NCBI RefSeq assembly: GCF_037975245.1
Contig: NC_092569.1
Span: forward strand, 5,948,501 to 6,008,500
Length of the DNA: 60,000 nt
Direction: 5' to 3'
DNA from: Apostichopus japonicus
Lineage: Eukaryota > Echinodermata > Holothuroidea > Aspidochirotida > Stichopodidae
A model generated the notes under the pieces. The model was not told the DNA's origin. It did no database searches and saw only the letters and a list, made by a program, of their open reading frames with translations. The position numbers and the translations under genes were made by a program. Shown here piece by piece: positions 57,968 through 60,000 of the stretch; within the stretch, counting starts at the first letter, position 1; each line of letters starts with the position of its first letter.

Positions 57968-58045
57968 CCCTTGAAAGTATCCAGGGCAAGGGAATTCAAA
58001 ATATTATATAGGGCGCCGTTTGATTGTTTGTGTTCGGTACGGCAC

Positions 58046-58225
58046 ATGGGCAGAGAGCCTCCTTATCCGGGGCAGAGGGTTGCCATACATAAGCAGTTTA
58101 TTGATATACGTAGGTTCCTTTATGAATCCAATGACTCCGAGAAGGCAAGAAAATCCTGTAGTTATTTTCCCTTATGAATCCAATCAGCTTCCGAGAAAGC
58201 AAGAAAATCCTGTGTTTTGTTCCGA
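58046..58225. repeat. Direct repeat unit flanking satellite block 2, copy 1
   Basis: Begins ATGGGCAGAGAGCCTCCTTA and shares GGGTTGCC, TTTATGAAT-CAAT and the AAAATCCTG / GTTCCGAAA motifs with 58594-58700. Confidence 0.75.
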
Positions 58226-58249
58226 AACTCCTGCAAATAATACGAAAAA

Positions 58250-58560
58250 CAATTGTCTATGAATATATGTGGCTTACATCCCTTCCATAATAGATGTGTC
58301 TATGAATATCAGTGGCTAAAATACAAACGAAACATTTTAATTTAGCCTATCTATGAATATCTGTGGCTGAGACAACTGATATCTATTGATGAATGTGTGT
58401 GTTACATCACTTACATAATAGTTTTATCTATGAATATATATGGTTAGAATACTTTTAGAGTGCACTTATTATGAATATCTGTGGTTTGCATCACTTACAT
58501 ATATACTAGATTTATCATTGAATATGTGTAGAATACATATATACGAAACAGACTAGGCCT
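58250..58560. repeat. 43-47-bp satellite, block 2
   Basis: About seven degenerate units of the same TATGAATATCTGTGGCTTA satellite as at 52895-55530, about 2.7 kb further on. Confidence 0.85.
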
Positions 58561-58593
58561 AATCTAGCTTGTAAAAAAAATCTACTTACAAAA

Positions 58594-58690
58594 TGGGCAG
58601 AGAGCCTCCTTATCTGGACAAAGGGTTGCCCTAGCAGCTCTATGTAGGTTTCTTTTATGAATTCAATCACACCGGGAACGCAATGAAATC
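58594..58690. repeat. Direct repeat unit flanking satellite block 2, copy 2
   Basis: Begins ATGGGCAGAGAGCCTCCTTA and runs directly into the 21-bp minisatellite. Confidence 0.75.
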
Positions 58691-59067
58691 TTGAATTTAG
58701 TTCCAAAAATCCTGAATTTAGTTCCGAATATCATGTATTTAGTTCCGAATATCCTGTATTTAGTTCCGAAAATCCTGAATAGTTCCGAAAATCCTGAATA
58801 TAGTTCCTCAATTCCTGTATTTAGTTCCAAAAATCCTGAATGTTGTTCCAAAAATCCTGAATTTAGTTCCAAAAATCCCGTATTTAGTTCCGAAAATCCT
58901 GAATTTAGTTCCGAAAATCCTGTATTTAGTTCCGAAAATCTTGTATTTAGTACCGAAATCTTGTATTTAATTCCGAAAATTATGCATTCAGTTCCAAAAA
59001 TCATGTATTTATAGTTCCGAAAGTTCTTATTTTTAGTTCCGAAAATCCTGTTTTTAATTCCGAATTA
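58690..59067. repeat. 21-bp minisatellite, about 18 units
   Basis: Unit CCTGTATTTAGTTCCGAAAA (plus one T), mostly exactly 21 bases. Because 21 is a multiple of three and the unit lacks stops, long frames stay open on both strands over the same bases (58691-59014 plus, 58663-59004 minus). This marks them as repeat translations, not genes. Confidence 0.92.
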
Positions 59068-60000
59068 CGATAATGTGGGTATCAAAAGTATATAAAGATT
59101 CATTTTTCACTTCGAGACCAATTGTTATGTTACAATGACAAATTACATTACGGATATATTGTTGCCAAAATATTTGGTATAAATGAAACCATAATATTGC
59201 CGAAATATCCGGTATGTCGAATTTTTAGTATAATGCACTCCATATTGTTACACGAGTTGGAATTGTTCGCATTGACTTATACCAGACTAAATTCTCCAGC
59301 AGCTTGTTCATGTGGAATAAACGCGAGATTTCTTCCGGTTATATTATCTGTCAATGATAAGACATGTAATATTGTTCTATTGGAAACCGCGATAAGGAAC
59401 ATTTGTCCATAAATATTATTGGTACTAACATTAAGATAATCCAGTACCAAATCTGTGGAGAATATAATCCATTCCGAAGTGTGCAAATTAAGTTACTATT
59501 TAAGAAAAGTAACCCAAAATAGAGCCTGTGTAACAACCAACTTGTTCCACTCTCAACCCCAGTCCCTTTGGAGGTATAGTGGTGAAGTTAACGTCTGCTA
59601 TATAATGAAAGCCCACGTACAGTGTACACAGACAGGAATGCACGTGTACGCCAATACAGTGCATCAATAGATCAGATACACCAGTCTTTTATCCTTCTCC
59701 GGATGTGAGTATAGCTGTTAATTTAAATAACAATATAGCAGTTAAAATCCTGCATACTCTGATGAATAGCTGATGAACACACACGATGGTAACGACATTC
59801 GTGATTATCTGAATCAAGAACACCTGCCTGATCTTGCTTTGATGCGCATAATCCGACCACTGAAAAACAAAAAGAGAAAAGCCTTTTACAACAGTTTAAA
59901 TGGAAGCATCATTAACAGACTGAACGAATACCCAAGTTCCGCCGCCAAGAAAAACAGGACAATAGAAAACACAAAACAACATGATTTAGTTTTATATTGG
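59068..60000. other. End of window, no gene recognised
   Basis: A 96-codon frame at 59122-59412 has no recognisable domain or splice context. Nothing else supportable. Confidence 0.35.

Overview
This is a stretch of animal (eukaryotic) genomic DNA. Genes are split by GT-AG introns, spacers are long and AT-rich, and there are tRNA-headed SINEs, DNA-transposon relics, satellites, (TA)n tracts and unusually many C/G homopolymer runs. The style of the repeats and of the two GPCRs suggests a marine invertebrate deuterostome, perhaps an echinoderm. That placement is inference; no sequence in the window fixes the species.

The main feature is a large diverged inverted duplication. The left arm (about 2395-13775, + strand) and the right arm (about 27465-42255, - strand) align through exons and introns and extend past the 3' end of the gene. 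Each arm carries one copy of a nine-exon SLC22-type organic ion/solute transporter gene (MFS superfamily), and the copies point tail to tail. The right copy is complete: all exons join in phase and encode 621 residues. The left copy is broken. It has lost one T in exon 1 (frameshift), lacks the whole phase-symmetric exon 4 that encodes the central cytoplasmic loop, and has an Asp where the right copy has the TM2 glycine.

The spacer between the arms (about 13.7 kb) carries two intronless class A (rhodopsin-like) GPCR genes on the - strand: 368 aa at 15144-16250 and 422 aa at 23844-25112. They are clearly paralogous to each other. A TTAA-flanked MITE, a tRNA-derived SINE and several tandem repeats fill the rest of the spacer.

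The right half of the window has been bombarded by short hAT-like elements with 'CAGNGRCGTAGC'-type ends and G/C runs just inside the ends. Four of them, one nested inside another, show exact 8-bp target duplications inside introns of the right SLC22 copy, and the left arm preserves the empty site for three. The left arm instead has its own insertions: a SINE, a roughly 215-bp hairpin just after the stop codon, and about 1 kb of extra repeat.

From about 42.3 kb to the end I find no confident host gene. There are more hAT-like MITEs, a hAT transposase C-terminal fragment (about 56.4-56.7 kb), a 43-47-bp satellite (52.9-55.5 kb, resuming at 58.25-58.56 kb) split by a MITE with perfect 34-bp inverted repeats, and an 18-unit, 21-bp minisatellite (58.69-59.07 kb). 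A possible 5' coding exon with a strong donor lies at 57883-57967.
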